From contig CAXKVR010000043.1 of the NCBI GenBank assembly GCA_964058845.1, forward strand, positions 248,001-312,000: a stretch of 64,000 nucleotides of DNA, written 5' to 3'. Under the pieces are notes generated by a model. It saw only the letters and a program-made list of their open reading frames with translations, was not told the origin of the DNA and made no database searches. The translations under genes were made by a program, and so were the position numbers. The DNA is from Carex sylvatica. Lineage: Eukaryota > Streptophyta > Magnoliopsida > Poales > Cyperaceae. Shown in pieces: positions 23,159-35,613 of the stretch (the stretch's first letter is position 1; each line of letters begins with the position of its first letter).

Positions 23159-23341
23159 ATGGTGTGGCACTTCCCTCCAAAGCAGCTCGCAACGAGCGGT
23201 TGCCTCTTTCTCGTCGGTGCCGCGCTGATAGTGACGGGGGCCCACATGTCATACGAAAACATGGATCGACAGAAAGCTCGTGTGGCCGCACGCCGGGAGT
23301 TCGTCAAGGAATACTTCCGAAAGAAATTCGATTTGCCATAA
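23159..23341 (+). CDS. 60-aa single-span membrane protein, probably mitochondrial
   Basis: Complete intronless frame: a short N-terminus (MVWHFPPKQL), one hydrophobic span at about residues 12-31 (ATSGCLFLVGAALIVTGAHM) and a basic soluble tail ending VKEYFRKKFDLP. Size and layout match the small single-span accessory subunits of plant mitochondrial inner-membrane complexes. I have a vague recollection of a similar plant-specific protein in complex I preparations, which should not be relied on. GC content rises over the frame. About 250 bp of 3' UTR-like sequence follows. Confidence 0.65.
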   Translation: MVWHFPPKQLATSGCLFLVGAALIVTGAHMSYENMDRQKARVAARREFVKEYFRKKFDLP

Positions 23342-25849
23342 ATCAGAGTTTGGGGAACGTCTCTCATTTGTATCATCTTTTACAAGCAAAGCTTGTGTCT
23401 TTTGTTGAGGAAAGTTTCTTGATTGAATTTTGGGTATTTACAAAATTACAGTTGCTGCTGCTTGTTTCTTTCTCCTGGATTTTGTTCAAATATAATTTCT
23501 TTTCTCAGCTTCTCAGGTGCCCAACATGCATACTGATAACAGTTTGTGATGCTTTGCATTGTGAAGTTCAAATATTTTGAATAATGCTACCTTTGAAGGG
23601 CAGTTCCGTTAAATAAATAGAATCTGATTTATTTATTTTTCTGTACAAGAACATTCATACCAGTATCAGTATAAGTGCAAATACCAGTATAATACTGTTA
23701 GAACAAGTTTGGTTGACATTTCTATGCAAATGTCATTTATCCTTGTAATATGAAATTATCAACACATGACATGATGGGATGAAATTAATTGATGGATTTG
23801 AAGTTAAAATCTGAAACCTTTAATCAGTCAATCGGTAGGTAAAATCGTACCATAAACATCGCCCGTTAACTTATTGTTTCAATCTCATAATCAGCTGGTG
23901 TTAATTTCAAAATTGTACCTTGAAAATTTTGAAGACTTAAACATTGTCATCAGCATGTTAATTTTAATAAACTAATTAAGCCATATCACTGGATGGCTTC
24001 CTTTTATACAATCTTTGTATTTGACAACAAACATATCTCGAGATGGGGGAGTGGCACAATTGGGCAATTCAAAGCAGTAGACGGAAACAAGCATTACATG
24101 ATTTAGTTAAAGCCAATAAAATAAAATAGAGATTCTTGCTATTCAAGAGACTAAAAAAGAAGATTTTCTCTCGAATAGATGAATGGTTTTGGGTGCCCTC
24201 GATAGACATATTATTTGGGTGTGGGTGTGGGTGTGGGTGTGATACCAACAAAATTAAAATCTAGATGTTATCTTAGAAAATAAATTAGATTCTATAACAT
24301 GGCAATTTACAATTGTGTATGGACCTGTACTAAGACACCTTAAGAAAACATCAAGAATTGCACATCAAGATTATATTTTTTTTATAGATTTAATCTAAAA
24401 AAATTAAAAATTATACGAGTGATCGTAAAATTTATTAAAATTGGACTTGATTTGATCGTAAAGACGGGAGGAGAATTTTGAATATATGCTTAACTTGATT
24501 TAAAACTTGAAAGTGAGGGTATATATTCAAAATATTAGAATCATATTATATTGGTATTTTTGGTAATTAATAATTGTTACATGATCAATATCCAAATGCA
24601 TTGAATAAATTATAACAATCAAGAGCTTTGCTCTCCGTACAGAATGAAACGACATATGAAATAGTAGGGAAGAAATGTCATGTTGAACAAGTTTAATTTT
24701 CAACTACCGACCTTTATCAAGTATAGATTTATAACTGCAATTATAGACGGGCTTTGTGCTGTACAACCAAAATACATGAAATAATTACAAATAATACTTT
24801 TCTTCAAAAGAAAAGAGTAACTCATGAGTGACGATTTTGTGGGGAAAAAAAACACGAATCAATCATTTTGAAATATCATGGGTTATGCCAAGCAATATTA
24901 CAATGGTTTAATATATAAAACCATGATGCATGAACCAAGTACTATAATTTTCTTTTCTTTTTTCCAAAAGAAAGAGCGCAATATGGTGGTTTTTTCTATA
25001 ATTGGGAATTCTCAAAATCAAGCACTCTTTTAATTGGGAATAATTTGTAATACCACGGGCATTGTAACAAGTAAATTCTGGTGTTTTTTTTTTTTTTTTT
25101 TTGCTGAAAATCATGATTCATGAACCACGTACAACAATAATTTTTTTCCAAAAGAAAGAGAGCAATAAATTGTGAATAATATTGGTGCTTTTAATAATCA
25201 AAGATATCGCCTACAGGCTTGTTTACCAAAATAAATAAAAATGAAAAGCTAAAGATACAGTGATTTTACAATAAAACTAGAAATCTTCAAAGATATCATT
25301 AAGTTTTTTGGTAGTAAACACCCGTTATTATTATTTTTTTGGCAGTAAACCACTGTATTTAATTAAATACAATGATTTGGAAAAAATAATCCACTATTTT
25401 CTTTTTGGTAGTAAATTTTATGTTAAGTTTTTTTCTTGCCTTATATATATATCCTTAATATTCTATTATATTTTGTTGATCCGTAAATTAAACGTTTAAT
25501 ATCCATAAAAATAAAAATTTGGAATTAAATCATAATTTTCCAGTTTTCATTTATATACTCAGGAGTAGAGTCAAGTTTTCAAGCTATGAGGATCAATCAC
25601 ACATAAAATTTTCATGTTGTGAATGAGAGTTAATTTTATTGTATTCATAATATTTTATTATAAACTATGTAAGTTACGAGGCATTACTACAAATTTTTTA
25701 CAAATAAATCTTCATGCAAAATCATTCCAATAGAAACAATGACATACATTTAAAAAAAAAAAATAATAATAATGATATCATCCAAAATTTATTAATTCCG
25801 TGGAAATGGGAGTCTTATAATTAAAGAAACATATCCAGCATTAACGTGT
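23342..25849. other. Intergenic with minor repeats
   Basis: 3' UTR of the small membrane protein gene up to about 23600. A GTGTGG minisatellite lies at about 24217-24241. A local duplication, about 24920-25040 versus 25109-25195, shares CATGAACCA.GTAC and TTTTCCAAAAGAAAGAG. The repeat at 25575-25720 is related to 7930-8070. No coding gene recognised. Confidence 0.45.
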
Positions 25850-25900
25850 TGGGCCTCCTGGGCTTAATTAGTATCATAATGGGTTCATACCCGGTGGGCT
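25850..25900 (+). promoter_or_regulatory. Site II (TGGGCC/T) cluster upstream of the FAR1-related gene
   Basis: TGGGCC at 25850-25855 and TGGGCT at 25859-25864 and 25895-25900. Such clusters bind TCP factors in plant promoters (general knowledge). A GC-richer 5' UTR follows at about 25990-26145. A 5' UTR intron probably runs to the acceptor TTTCTAG just before 26665. Confidence 0.45.
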
Positions 25901-26674
25901 TTTAAAGAAATCGGAACCCGACATTTCCTCCTCTTTCTTTCGATTAATTTTTTGTTTATCGCTTCATTTCATTCCTTTTCTGGCGATTCGGATAAATAAT
26001 TTCTCCCTTTGATCTCGCCTCGTCGGATTCACTGACGACTCTCGATTGCCACCGTCGGAGACCAACGGCTTCGCGGTGTAGCGCTTCCTTCTCTTCTCTT
26101 CTCTTCTTCGAAGGTGGTTGTGGTGCTGTGGATTAACATTTCAAGGTGTCCTTTCGTTTTTCTTTTCTTTATTTATAGTCCTTCTTAGGGTTTTTGCACG
26201 CCCTTTTGAAGGGCATCAAAGTGCCATAGGGTTTTTAAAAAGGGTAGGTAGTTATGTAATTGAAGGGATTTTAGGGACATTTTTGCTTAAGTTGTTGTTG
26301 ATCATTAATCAATTAAGTGAGATGGTCATTCTCTGTCGAAAATGCCACTTAAAGATTTTTGACTGACATTTTGGACACAACTTGTATCAAGATTGAACTT
26401 GAGGGTACCAATTAGGTACCAATTAGGTATTGCAAATTACTTGTGCCAGAGACAAAATTGATGTAAAATCTAATCAGGTATGAATGACATAATATTGTAA
26501 ACTAACCTCTCTTTTGCTGACCCTTGTACTATGCTAACATTATTTGACATTTACATGCAGAAATATTATTAAGAGGCATATTTGTTCTTCATTCTAGGTT
26601 AATAAATAGACATCTCGCAACTGTTATAAGAACTTGTATAATCATATTGCAATTTTTCTTTCTAGATTTGAAAA

Positions 26675-29403
26675 ATGGAGACTCAAATAAAAGACATCTC
26701 GCAACTGCTAAACTTGAAGTTTGACACCCGCAACGAACTGCTATATGCAGTGCGGCGATTTTATGCGGCAAAGGGCTATGTTCTCTCCATACGTGGCTCC
26801 CGTCCTGACAAGTATGTGAACCTGCGCTGTGAGAGAAGTGGGTGTTACAGGGACACTCGGCAGGTACCGGCTGACCAGAGAAAGCGAAAGCGAACAAGTC
26901 GTCTTATTGGATGCCCGTTTGAGATCCGAGGGAAGAAGCAAGAGGAGGGGTTTTGGATGGTTGAGATTAGAGAACCAAAGCACAATCATGGTATTGATGT
27001 TGAAGCGGAGGGAGAAGGAATGGAGGTAATGTTGCTTTGGTTGAGGCTTATAGTACCATATGGTGTTATTTTGGTGGGTATACTGACGGCTATACCCGTA
27101 CCATAAATTTGGTGTTTTTGGTTCACTGTGACGGGAACTTAAAATTATACACATATCTTACTGTACCGTGCTGGTTCCAATACAATGCAACACATGTACT
27201 GGTAGAGATAAAATATATATAATTTGTTGAGTTGCAAGCTTGGTAATGCCTGTGTTTTGTTGAGGACTACCGTTCTGGTCTCAGTGCAATACTACTGTAC
27301 TGTACTGCACTGCACTGTACCTGCAGACAAGTTCGTGTTATACCTTACCGTACTGTACCTTTTACCAGAAAATTGTGTCAGGTTTGTTTAGTGTATAATT
27401 GTTCTATGTTATAATTACAACACCTTACTGGTACCATGACAACATTTTAAAAAGTCCTGCATGAATTTATGGTTTGCTTGCTGAAGTTCCAATGTTTGTA
27501 ACCTAAATAGTAAAATGCTACAATTTTCTATTTTTAACTTATCTTGTAGGTTGAACTTGCCGAAACTCAGCTAAACACAAATTCAGAAAATTTCATCATA
27601 GATGAAAATATTGCATTAGAAGAAAATGTTGTAGAAGAAGAAAATGTTTTAGAAGAAGAAAATGAAGCAGAGGAACAACAAGAACAAAAACAGGAGCCCA
27701 CAAGCACCGATCTGGTACCAGTGCATGAAGAGAATGCTTATTACCAACTTTTAAATTCAGAATTCAGAACACGCACAGAGTTGATGCAAGCAGTTCGAGG
27801 ATTTTATCAGACAAGGGGATACATGTTGTCTACACGTGGTTCACGGGTTGACAAGTATGTGGTCTTGGGATGTGACAGAGGTGGGTCCTACCGAAATACA
27901 CATAAAGTTCCAAATGTTGAGCGACAGAGATCAAAGAAATCCAGGCTAATTGGTTGCCCGTTCAAAATGCGGGGGAAAAAACAAAAAAACGGCTTTTGGG
28001 TGGTGGAAGAAAAAAATCCCACACACAATCATGAACCGGCCAATGATATTTCTGAGCTCTCCTTGTCTCGGCGATTAACAAGAGATGACATGGCAAATAT
28101 AGAGGAAATGACAAAATCAGGTCTGACACCACGTCAGATTTTGAGGGCGCTTAAAAAGAGGAACCCAGATCTCAAAGCTATCACTAAAACCATTTACAAT
28201 GCAAAGGCAAAGATTATGAAGGATAAATTGGCTGGCAGGAGTACAATCCAAGCATTATTTGATGAGCTAGTCAAAGCCGGTTTTAACTGTAATTTCTTAC
28301 AGAATCAGGAGGGGCACCTCACGCATCTTTTCGCAGCACATCCTCTATCAGTAGTGTTAACAAAGTGTTTTTCGAATGTTTTTGTGATTGATTCTACACA
28401 AAAAACCAATGGGTATAAGATGCCGATGCTGTCTATTGCTGGTCTTTCGAGTTTTAATACTGCATTTTATTCGTGCTTTGTGTTTCTCGAAAGGGAAGAT
28501 GGGGAGAGCTATGTCTGGGCTTTAAAATCATTTAGTAATATTCTCGGACGGGATAAAGAGAATCAGCCTATTGTATTTGTATCAGACCGGGAGTCTGCAT
28601 TGACACATGCCATAAATGTTGTCTTTCCAACAGCAACTAGTATTTTTGGCTTATGGCATGTTGAGAAAAGTGTGAGAGATAATTGCAAAAGATGTTTTGA
28701 AACAAGAGAGGAATGGGATGCATTTTTGTCTAATTGGAAGAAGGTCGTCTCCTCCCCAACTGAAGCTGATTTTTTCCAATCATGGAATGAGTTTGAGTAT
28801 TTTTACTCTGAGAAGGCATATGCCATAGAATTTCTAAAACGGGAATGGTTGCCATGGAAAGAAAAATTTATCAATGCATGGTCTGACAAGTGCTTGCATT
28901 TTGGCAACTATGCTTCTTCACGTGCAGAGGAGGCACTTGAGAAGTTGAGGAAGGATCTGCATGTGCCAGCCGGTGACCTCCGAGAGGTGAAGAATAAGTT
29001 CTGTTCAGCTGTTGAAAAGCAGTATAAAGAGATGATAACTCAGCTTGAGAGCGAGAAAATTAGGGTTCTTTATCATTGTTGCAAGGTTTCTCTTTTCGAG
29101 AATATTTTGTGCCGTGTGTCAGAGCATGCGTTGGTGGAGTTGTACAAGCAGTACGAGAAGGTTAAGAAAAGCACAGTAGATCCTGTTTGCACTGGCAGGT
29201 TTACGGCTACTATGGGTCTCCCATGTGCCCACACAATGGCCAATTCTGAGGCATTGAATCTGGATATGGTGCATCAACAATGGAGGATTGACACAAGATT
29301 GTTACCGAGACGAAACCCTTTGATAGGATTGAAGGCAAGAAAGGATTTATGCCCTTTTGCTGATCTTAATGGTCCCCCGGCTAACCCGTCGCTCATTACA
29401 TGA
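26675..29403 (+). CDS. FAR1-related protein (domesticated MULE transposase) with two FAR1 DNA-binding domains
   Basis: Two coding exons, 26675-27025 and 27550-29403 (GAG|GTAATG donor, TTGTAG acceptor, frame kept), give 734 aa. The first FAR1 domain is at residues ~14-100 (RFYAAKGYVLSIRGSRPDKY, then CER..CYRDTR, LIGCPFEIRGKK, HNH). An acidic Glu-rich linker spans ~118-170. The second FAR1 domain, ~180-275, is of the same type (GFYQTRGYMLSTRGSRVDKY, LIGCPFKMRGKK, HNH). The MULE transposase core has VIDST (~396), VSDRES (~459) and LWHVEKSV (~485). A reduced SWIM-like motif, VCTGRFTATMGLPCAH, is near 663; it lacks the usual CxC pair. Related FHY3/FAR1 proteins are nuclear transcription regulators in light and development pathways. 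There are no nearby TIRs or target duplications, which favours domestication over a live transposon. Confidence 0.85.
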
Positions 29404-30360
29404 AGTTATTAAGTACCATCTTTTGCAACCCATGTTATATAGATAATATTTGTGTTTATTTTCTTTTATTTTCTGTTGTTTATTTATGGATGCTGTTGGT
29501 TTCCTCTTTTCAGGTTGTTAGATTAAAATGATAGATGAGCATGTTGCATGGATATCCAGAACTATTTATTTTCAATCCAGGAGTTACTTGTCAGTAGGGT
29601 TTTGGTATAGTGAGTAGTACTAGATCTTGATACTGTTTGATGTACTTTCGATGCTTCAAGTCAAGTATCCTGAAATTGTATCATCTTATAAATTTTCATC
29701 GTCTGGAATGTTTTAATTATTAAATCAGGTAAAGAGAAAGTGAAAGGAATTCCCTTCTTTTAATATTAGACAGAAGTTGCAGCTCCGATAGCTTGTGCCA
29801 TTTCTGTGATTGTAGAGATGTGAGAATGTACTGAGCATCCTCTTTCTCTCTGTTTCTATTTTAAAGCTTTACAGGGAACGACGAGAACGTAGTAAAGACA
29901 AAAATAACGTTAATCCATCCCACATCAATCAAAATTAGAAAAAAATTACATAACCACTCTAATCGAACTGATATGAGCAGAAATCATTACAGCTAACCCA
30001 ATGCAAATCCATCCCCCTCTGCAGAGGGGGAGCCCGCTATGGGGATCAAATCATATAAAATTTTTATGCTGAGTATGGGATGCCAATTTTACTTTAACCC
30101 TATATAAAAAAAATTATGTATAAGCATAGAAATTTTGAAAATAAATGGAGGTTAATCCATTCACTCCATGTAAATCTGCGCCAACATCCCCCTGACACCA
30201 ACCCTCAGTAGAGCTAGCAGTATTTGAGCCACAAGTAAGCTTCATGTGCAACTCTCAGAACCTCTTTCTTGATTAGGAGGCATCAGTTCACCTGAAACTG
30301 CAAAAATGCGTCCATTTCGTAGCATCCACAGCATCAAGCAGGTGCAACTGAAAGTAGAAA
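29404..30360. other. 3' flank of the FAR1-related gene and intergenic sequence
   Basis: The 3' UTR runs to perhaps 29700; TTTTCAGG near 29510 could be a 3' UTR intron acceptor. About 30030-30125 resembles the dispersed repeat at 7930 and 25575. No gene seen. Confidence 0.4.
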
Positions 30361-30572
30361 TCATGGTTCAGGTCCTAAACTTTGCTGGCTCCAGAGATTT
30401 GATCCTGTCCTGTGATTTGGTTGATACCAGTTGGACTGAGACAATTGGTACGAGGAAAGTTGCAAACTGAAATTTCTCTGCAGCAGGTCCAAAAACTTGC
30501 ATTGCGAATGGGCATAAAAGAAAAAGTGCAGTGCTGATTCTGTGGGACAATTGTTGCACAAACACATGGCAT
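30361..30572 (-). pseudogene. LINE reverse-transcriptase zinc-binding fragment
   Basis: A minus-strand frame reads CLCNNCPTESALHFFF then CKFLDLLQRNFSLQL, the Cys/His spacing and hydrophobic pattern of the zinc-binding domain that ends plant LINE polyproteins. It is truncated on both sides. It lies at the left edge of the response-regulator unit 1. Confidence 0.5.
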
Positions 30573-32163
30573 GGTGCAGTGTGCATGTTACTCCTTTGCA
30601 TCACATTGTTTAGTCCTAATATTGTGGAAATTAATGTACACATATTTTTCACTTGTGATATATATCTTATATCTACTGTTGATATGGGTCAGTCTCAATT
30701 TCTGTGTTTCTGTGACTGATATTAGATTGTTTTGGTTATCTCTGTTATATATTTTAATATCATGATGAACATAAATGCTTAATTGGAGGGTACTCCGAGT
30801 TGTACAGACTTGTTAAAAACATCAATTTCTTGTCAAAAAAGACCAAAGAGTCAGAAAAACCTTTTTAAGTACCTCCTAGTATAACTTATAAGTAATTTGA
30901 TGTCCAGCTCTATAGAATTCTGGATCGATTTCAATTTTTTTTTTGAAATGAAAGATCTATAATCTACTTTAATTGGATTCAATTGAATTGGATGAAATGG
31001 AATTGGAGAAATGAAAAATTTAGAGAATTCTCGATGGGATTTCATTCAATAAAGAGTTCTTGGAAAAATGAAAGATAAATAGAATTTCATGTAGATTTTT
31101 TGATAGAATTTATCTATTTTATATATGAAAGATTTATACAATGTGTCACCACTCTCCTGATCCTGAGGTATCTTTGCTTGCATGTGATGATATGCAATGG
31201 AGGAGCCTATGCTCCAGTGGGGTCAATTGACCCCACTTGATTTTCAGAAAGGCCCTTAAATTTCTGTGAATTTTAAATTTAATAAAAAAAAACTAAAGAT
31301 TCTTCTTATTTAACACCAATAGATGAATTTTTTTGGCTCCACCACTGGTGACAAGGGGTACCCTAAAATGGTTAAGGAGAAAACAAAGGCATTGTAGACA
31401 CAGGAAAATAAAAGATATTCAGCTACAAGTAAACTGTAAAACATAAGCTAAGTTGCAAATCACAGAAATATGAATTCAAAATTATAACTAACATGCAGGT
31501 AATATTTCAAAACCAGAACTTGTTTCGCAAATCTCAATAAAATGAATAAGGACCCAATCCTTATTTTTCCTCAAAATAAAAAATTCTAACAAACATAATA
31601 AATTAATAACAAAAGTGGTGTATATGTATTAGTTGTAATGGGATATTACCACCATTTTATATCAGTATGGTACTATAATCAACCTCAGTAACAAATACAG
31701 TATACGAACCCCTTATGTATATTACAATGCTACATTGTACCACATATCAGTAAATCTATGGTCGTGTGCCTTGTGATTAACTACGCCAGCGGGATTTTTT
31801 CTCAAAACAGGGATAAATTTAATATTGATAAACACAGGCATTTTTCACGATGCGGTGAGAGTCAAGTGAATCGAATGTTCAAGATAAAATTTTATATTGA
31901 TGAGAAAACACCAAATATAACATTAACTTTCAAACCAATGTTCATCATTAGATATGCTCGTAACGTTATAATGCAATTTTTTTCTTTTCACTGAATCTGA
32001 GTATATTGAAGTTGGGAGAAAAACGACAAAAACTTCTGATAAGGATTCACAATCTACCTTTAATGATAAAAAAGCTATGAAAATTTAATTTCAGTTAGGT
32101 ATATGTGTGAACAAATCAATGATATAGTCGTTTTTAAAGTACTGCAAATGTAGTATATCTTGC

Positions 32164-32194
32164 GCGTTAAATGCGACCGATGGTTCTATAAATA
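32164..32194 (+). promoter_or_regulatory. Conserved promoter block of response regulator 1
   Basis: GCGTTAAATGCGACCG (32164-32179) followed within 7 bp by TATA box TATAAATA (32187-32194). The same arrangement stands in front of all four response-regulator copies. A 5' UTR intron is likely, since the CDS starts about 650 bp downstream and acceptor-like TACAG and TTCAG precede it. Confidence 0.65.
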
Positions 32195-32844
32195 ACCGCG
32201 TCTGATGGTAGGAGTCACATAACAAACTCCATTATTTCAATACATACCAAGTTTACCAAGTACTCCGATAATTCTTATTTCTTCCTGGTATTCCCTACTT
32301 CTATTTCTATTTCTGTGTACTTTGTTATACTTTGGTATTCTTCATTCAAAACAATTTATTTTCTTTTGCATAGATATTGCTGGTATATACACATACATTT
32401 CTCATGCACTTTTTTAAGGATTCATGGCCTTGAAAATTGATCCATTCTTTGGAAGTTAAGTTTGATGAATATTATATTGTTATTGGAAAATATCATCTCT
32501 TCTGCAAACCGATTATATTCCAAAAACAACCATTAAAAAAGAAAGCAGCATTATTTAAGAGATTTGTTTAATTAGTAGCTGTTTTTCTCCTTCATTTTTC
32601 TTTATTTGTTCTGAAACATCGATCACAAGTTTTGAGATCACTATATCAACACAAAAAGTTCAATGCATTGCCTCCTATATTATCAACTGAATTAGTAGTA
32701 ATCTTCTATATTCATAATTAGTTTACTGCATTTCACAACAATATTTTTTTCCTGTACGAAAATTTAGAAGAGTACTTTTGCTTATTTTTCTTTTTATACA
32801 GTTGAAATATATTTATAACCACACTAATAAAATATTCAGACCCG

Positions 32845-33456
32845 ATGGCGACTGCTCAAGTTGTGAAAGTACTGATTGTCGATGATGATTCTGTGATTCG
32901 AGGAGTGCACAAGATGTTACTTGCCCGCTTTGCGGGTTTTCAAATTACCGAAGCAGAAAACGGAAAAGTTGCTGTGGACCATTTCAGTGATGGAAATAAA
33001 TTTGATTTGGTGTTAATGGATAAGGAAATGCCTGAGATGGATGGTGTGAAGGTAGTTATTTTAGTATTCGCAATGTTCAATCATATTATGGTACCAATAA
33101 ATTGCTTTAAAACAATTATAGAAATTTTTTAGATCAATGTGGTACTTTTTGCAAATGCATGTACCGATAACTAGAAATTAACTTCTCAAAGATTAAGTTT
33201 AATTCCATAAGAATCTCTACAAACTCTACTTGTAAAGATGTTAAATGTTTTTGTTAGATATTAACCGTGATTTTGCTTTTGGTAGGCAACTAGGACCTTA
33301 AAGGAAAAGGGAGTCCACACAAAAATTGTGGCGATTACTGGTGATGAAAGTGCTAGTGGAGCGTTTCTCGAGGCTGGGGCCGATGCTTTTCTCGTGAAGC
33401 CTACCAAGCTGTCTGAACTCGTCAACTTACTGAAGAATTTCAACCTCCTCAATTGA
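32845..33456 (+). CDS. Response regulator copy 1, receiver-only (type-C ARR-like)
   Basis: Two exons, 32845-33051 and 33286-33456, encode 125 aa. It is a lone receiver domain: acidic pocket D13/D14 (VLIVDDDS), phospho-acceptor D59 (LVLMDKEMPEMDG), T87 (VAITGDE) and K107 (FLVKPT). There is no output domain. Size and the single intron after DGVK fit the type-C response regulators (ARR22/ARR24 class), which take phosphate from His-phosphotransfer proteins in cytokinin-type phosphorelays. Copy 1 has one extra residue (RFAGF versus RFGF) before the second strand. All catalytic residues are present, so it may be active. The N-terminus MATAQVVKVL is shared with copy 2. Confidence 0.88.
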
Positions 33457-33690
33457 AGTATTGTGCTTGTGTGCTTCTTGTTGGGTGTTTGCAGTGTTTT
33501 TATGTAAGACTTGCTTATTTAATATTATATAAAATAAAGGACATGGCCTTCTCATGCCTATCATACTTCGTGTGTGGAAAGGATAGATTGTCTTGCGTGC
33601 TTATTTGAGTTAAGTGTGTTTAGTATATGGTTGTGTGCTTAATAAAATTATTTTAGATTGAAATAATGAGTTTGCCTTTGTGTGTCAATG

Positions 33691-34250
33691 TTTTTTTTTT
33701 TTTTTTTGAAATCATTGACAGTGGTTGTCAAAGCTCAAGAGAAAATAAGAAAATGTTACAGTTCAGCCCCTCATCTTAGCAAAAATTATACCACAGCCAT
33801 CTTACCTGCAAAATCTTCCCCCCCAAAACCTCTGCTTTCAACTGCTTCCCGTTGAACACTATATCATTTCTTTGACGCCAAAGCCACCAGCACACACATA
33901 GCATCATGTTGAGCCACTGGTCCTTCTCCAATGATGTTTTCTGCTTAATTAACCTCTAGCCATGAATTCTCCCAAATAGCCAGTACCGACTGGTCCTGTA
34001 CCAGTATGCGTTTTCTGATCCCAGTTTGAATAAAGTTCCATACTGAAATCGCATAAGAGCAGAAAAATAGCAGATGAGCAATTGTTTTCCTGTTTTGAGT
34101 GTTGCACATTGGGCAGCTGACCTCACAGTTATGTTTCTTTTTTGAAACCCAGGCAGAAGCTGCCTTGGATCACAGTTTATGTTTCTTCGTTGCAAAACAT
34201 CTCTTGTCAGAATTTTATGAATCTTTGAGAGCACGAAATTCAACTAGATT
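33691..34250 (-). pseudogene. LINE 3' fragment, unit 1
   Basis: A T-run at 33691-33707 marks the poly-A end of a LINE oriented to the minus strand. The minus frame upstream has KIHKILTRDVLQRRNINC and broken zinc-binding remnants. The first ~300 bp match 37790-38040 in unit 2 and, more distantly, the start of 48696-49430. Confidence 0.65.
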
Positions 34251-35127
34251 CTTAGATGATATCAATAAACTTCATACTAGAATGTAAATTCATGACAATG
34301 AGCAATTTTTTATGTAAATTCATGACAGAGATTGATCCAAATAAACAACACACTACTCAAGATGGGTTGCTAACGACCAAACTTACTTTTGTCGTGTTTT
34401 TTTTTAATTCGTTCAAAAGGGAGAATAAATATGAAAAAATATAGAGCATCTACTATATATATTAACATATCTTTCAATGTATGCTTGGCATATAATGCTC
34501 AAACATTAGTACATGTCACGTTAATACATACTAGTAAATAAATTAGTCATAGACAATTGTACAGAAGAAAATGCATCTAGGGTTCTGTCATTCAAATATA
34601 TATAATATTTGAAATGTCTTTTCAAAATGTTAAAGAAAGGTGAATTTATCAGCAACAACTACAAGCTAGATGACATGATAAATATATATAACAACATTTG
34701 GATCCCAGGTATGTAATTGTAAACAAATCAGTGTCATCTTTTGATGAAAAAGGGAAAGCAAGAGGTGTGGAACATTAATTTCTAATGTTTCCTCTTGGCA
34801 CTGGGCTATCACATGTAAGACAAAGGCTAGCAGCATGCGCAAACAACTTAGAGCTGGCTATGTCAGAATTTGTTAAAAAAAGTGCATTGGACAAGGCCAA
34901 GGAAGTTACCTCTTTCATGAGAAAGGACCAAAATCAAGTTTTTCAAAGGAATTTGCAAGGGCTTTATAGAAGTACCTTTATAGGATGCATTTTTAGATTT
35001 AACTCTTTCAATTTTGATATTGATTACATTTGCAGACTTATGTTTTGATATTGATTTTGTAAAAAAGGATTTGAGAGGAGCTCATTTGCAAACTTAATGC
35101 ATACTGACCTAATGATCAGACCAATCC
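34251..35127. other. Spacer between units 1 and 2, with an orphan coding-like fragment
   Basis: Mostly AT-rich. At 34785-34960 a plus-strand frame reads LSHVRQRLAACANNLELAMS then SALDKAKEVTSFMRK, with coding-like composition, before running into AT-rich sequence. It could be a captured gene fragment. I do not recognise the source. Confidence 0.35.
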
Positions 35128-35613
35128 TGAATTTGCAGACTTGTTTAAAACATCAATTTCTTTGAAATTAAACAGAGATTCAGAAAAACCTTTTTTAAGT
35201 ACCTCATATTATAAGTGATATGATGTCCAGTAAGTTGCTGGTATGTGATGGCATGCAATGGAGGAGCCTATAATCCAGTGGGGTCAATTGACCCCACTTG
35301 ATTATCAGAAAGGCCCTTAAATTTCTGTGAATTTTCAATTTCATTTAAAAAAAAAACTTAAGATTCTTCTAATTTAATTAACACCAATAGATGGAAATTG
35401 TAAAAATGGTTAAGGAGAAAACAAAGGCATTGTAGAGTAGTAGACACATGGAAATAAAAGATATCCAGCTACAAGTAAATTGTAAAACCTAAGCTAAGTT
35501 GCAAATTACAGAAATGTGAATTCAAAATTCTAACTAACATGCAGGTAATATTTTAAAACCTCAACTTGTTTTGCAAATCTCAATAAAATGAATAAGGACC
35601 CAATTACTATTTT

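Larger units (their letters stand above)
30620..33690 (+). repeat. Response-regulator duplication unit 1
   Basis: Sequence from about 30620 through the response regulator at 32845-33456 recurs, in the same order, at about 35128-37790, and more distantly in the arms at 38.3-43.0 and 50.2-59.0 kb. A palindrome-bearing segment (31190-31345) is shared with 35255-35395. Unit 1 has a private insertion at about 30905-31140, rich in GAATT and ATGAAA. Confidence 0.75.

Noticed and set aside
24217..24241. Possible telomere-like or CRISPR-like repeat
   Set aside because: A simple GTGTGG minisatellite of a few units, neither telomeric TTTAGGG nor spaced repeats.
26118..26366. 82-codon ORF upstream of the FAR1-related gene
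   Set aside because: It falls in the likely 5' UTR and its intron, has low-complexity hydrophobic content and does not join the FAR1 frame.
26741..27154. 137-codon minus ORF over the first FAR1 exon
   Set aside because: Shadow of the real exon; the plus-strand frame carries the FAR1 motif and proper splice sites.
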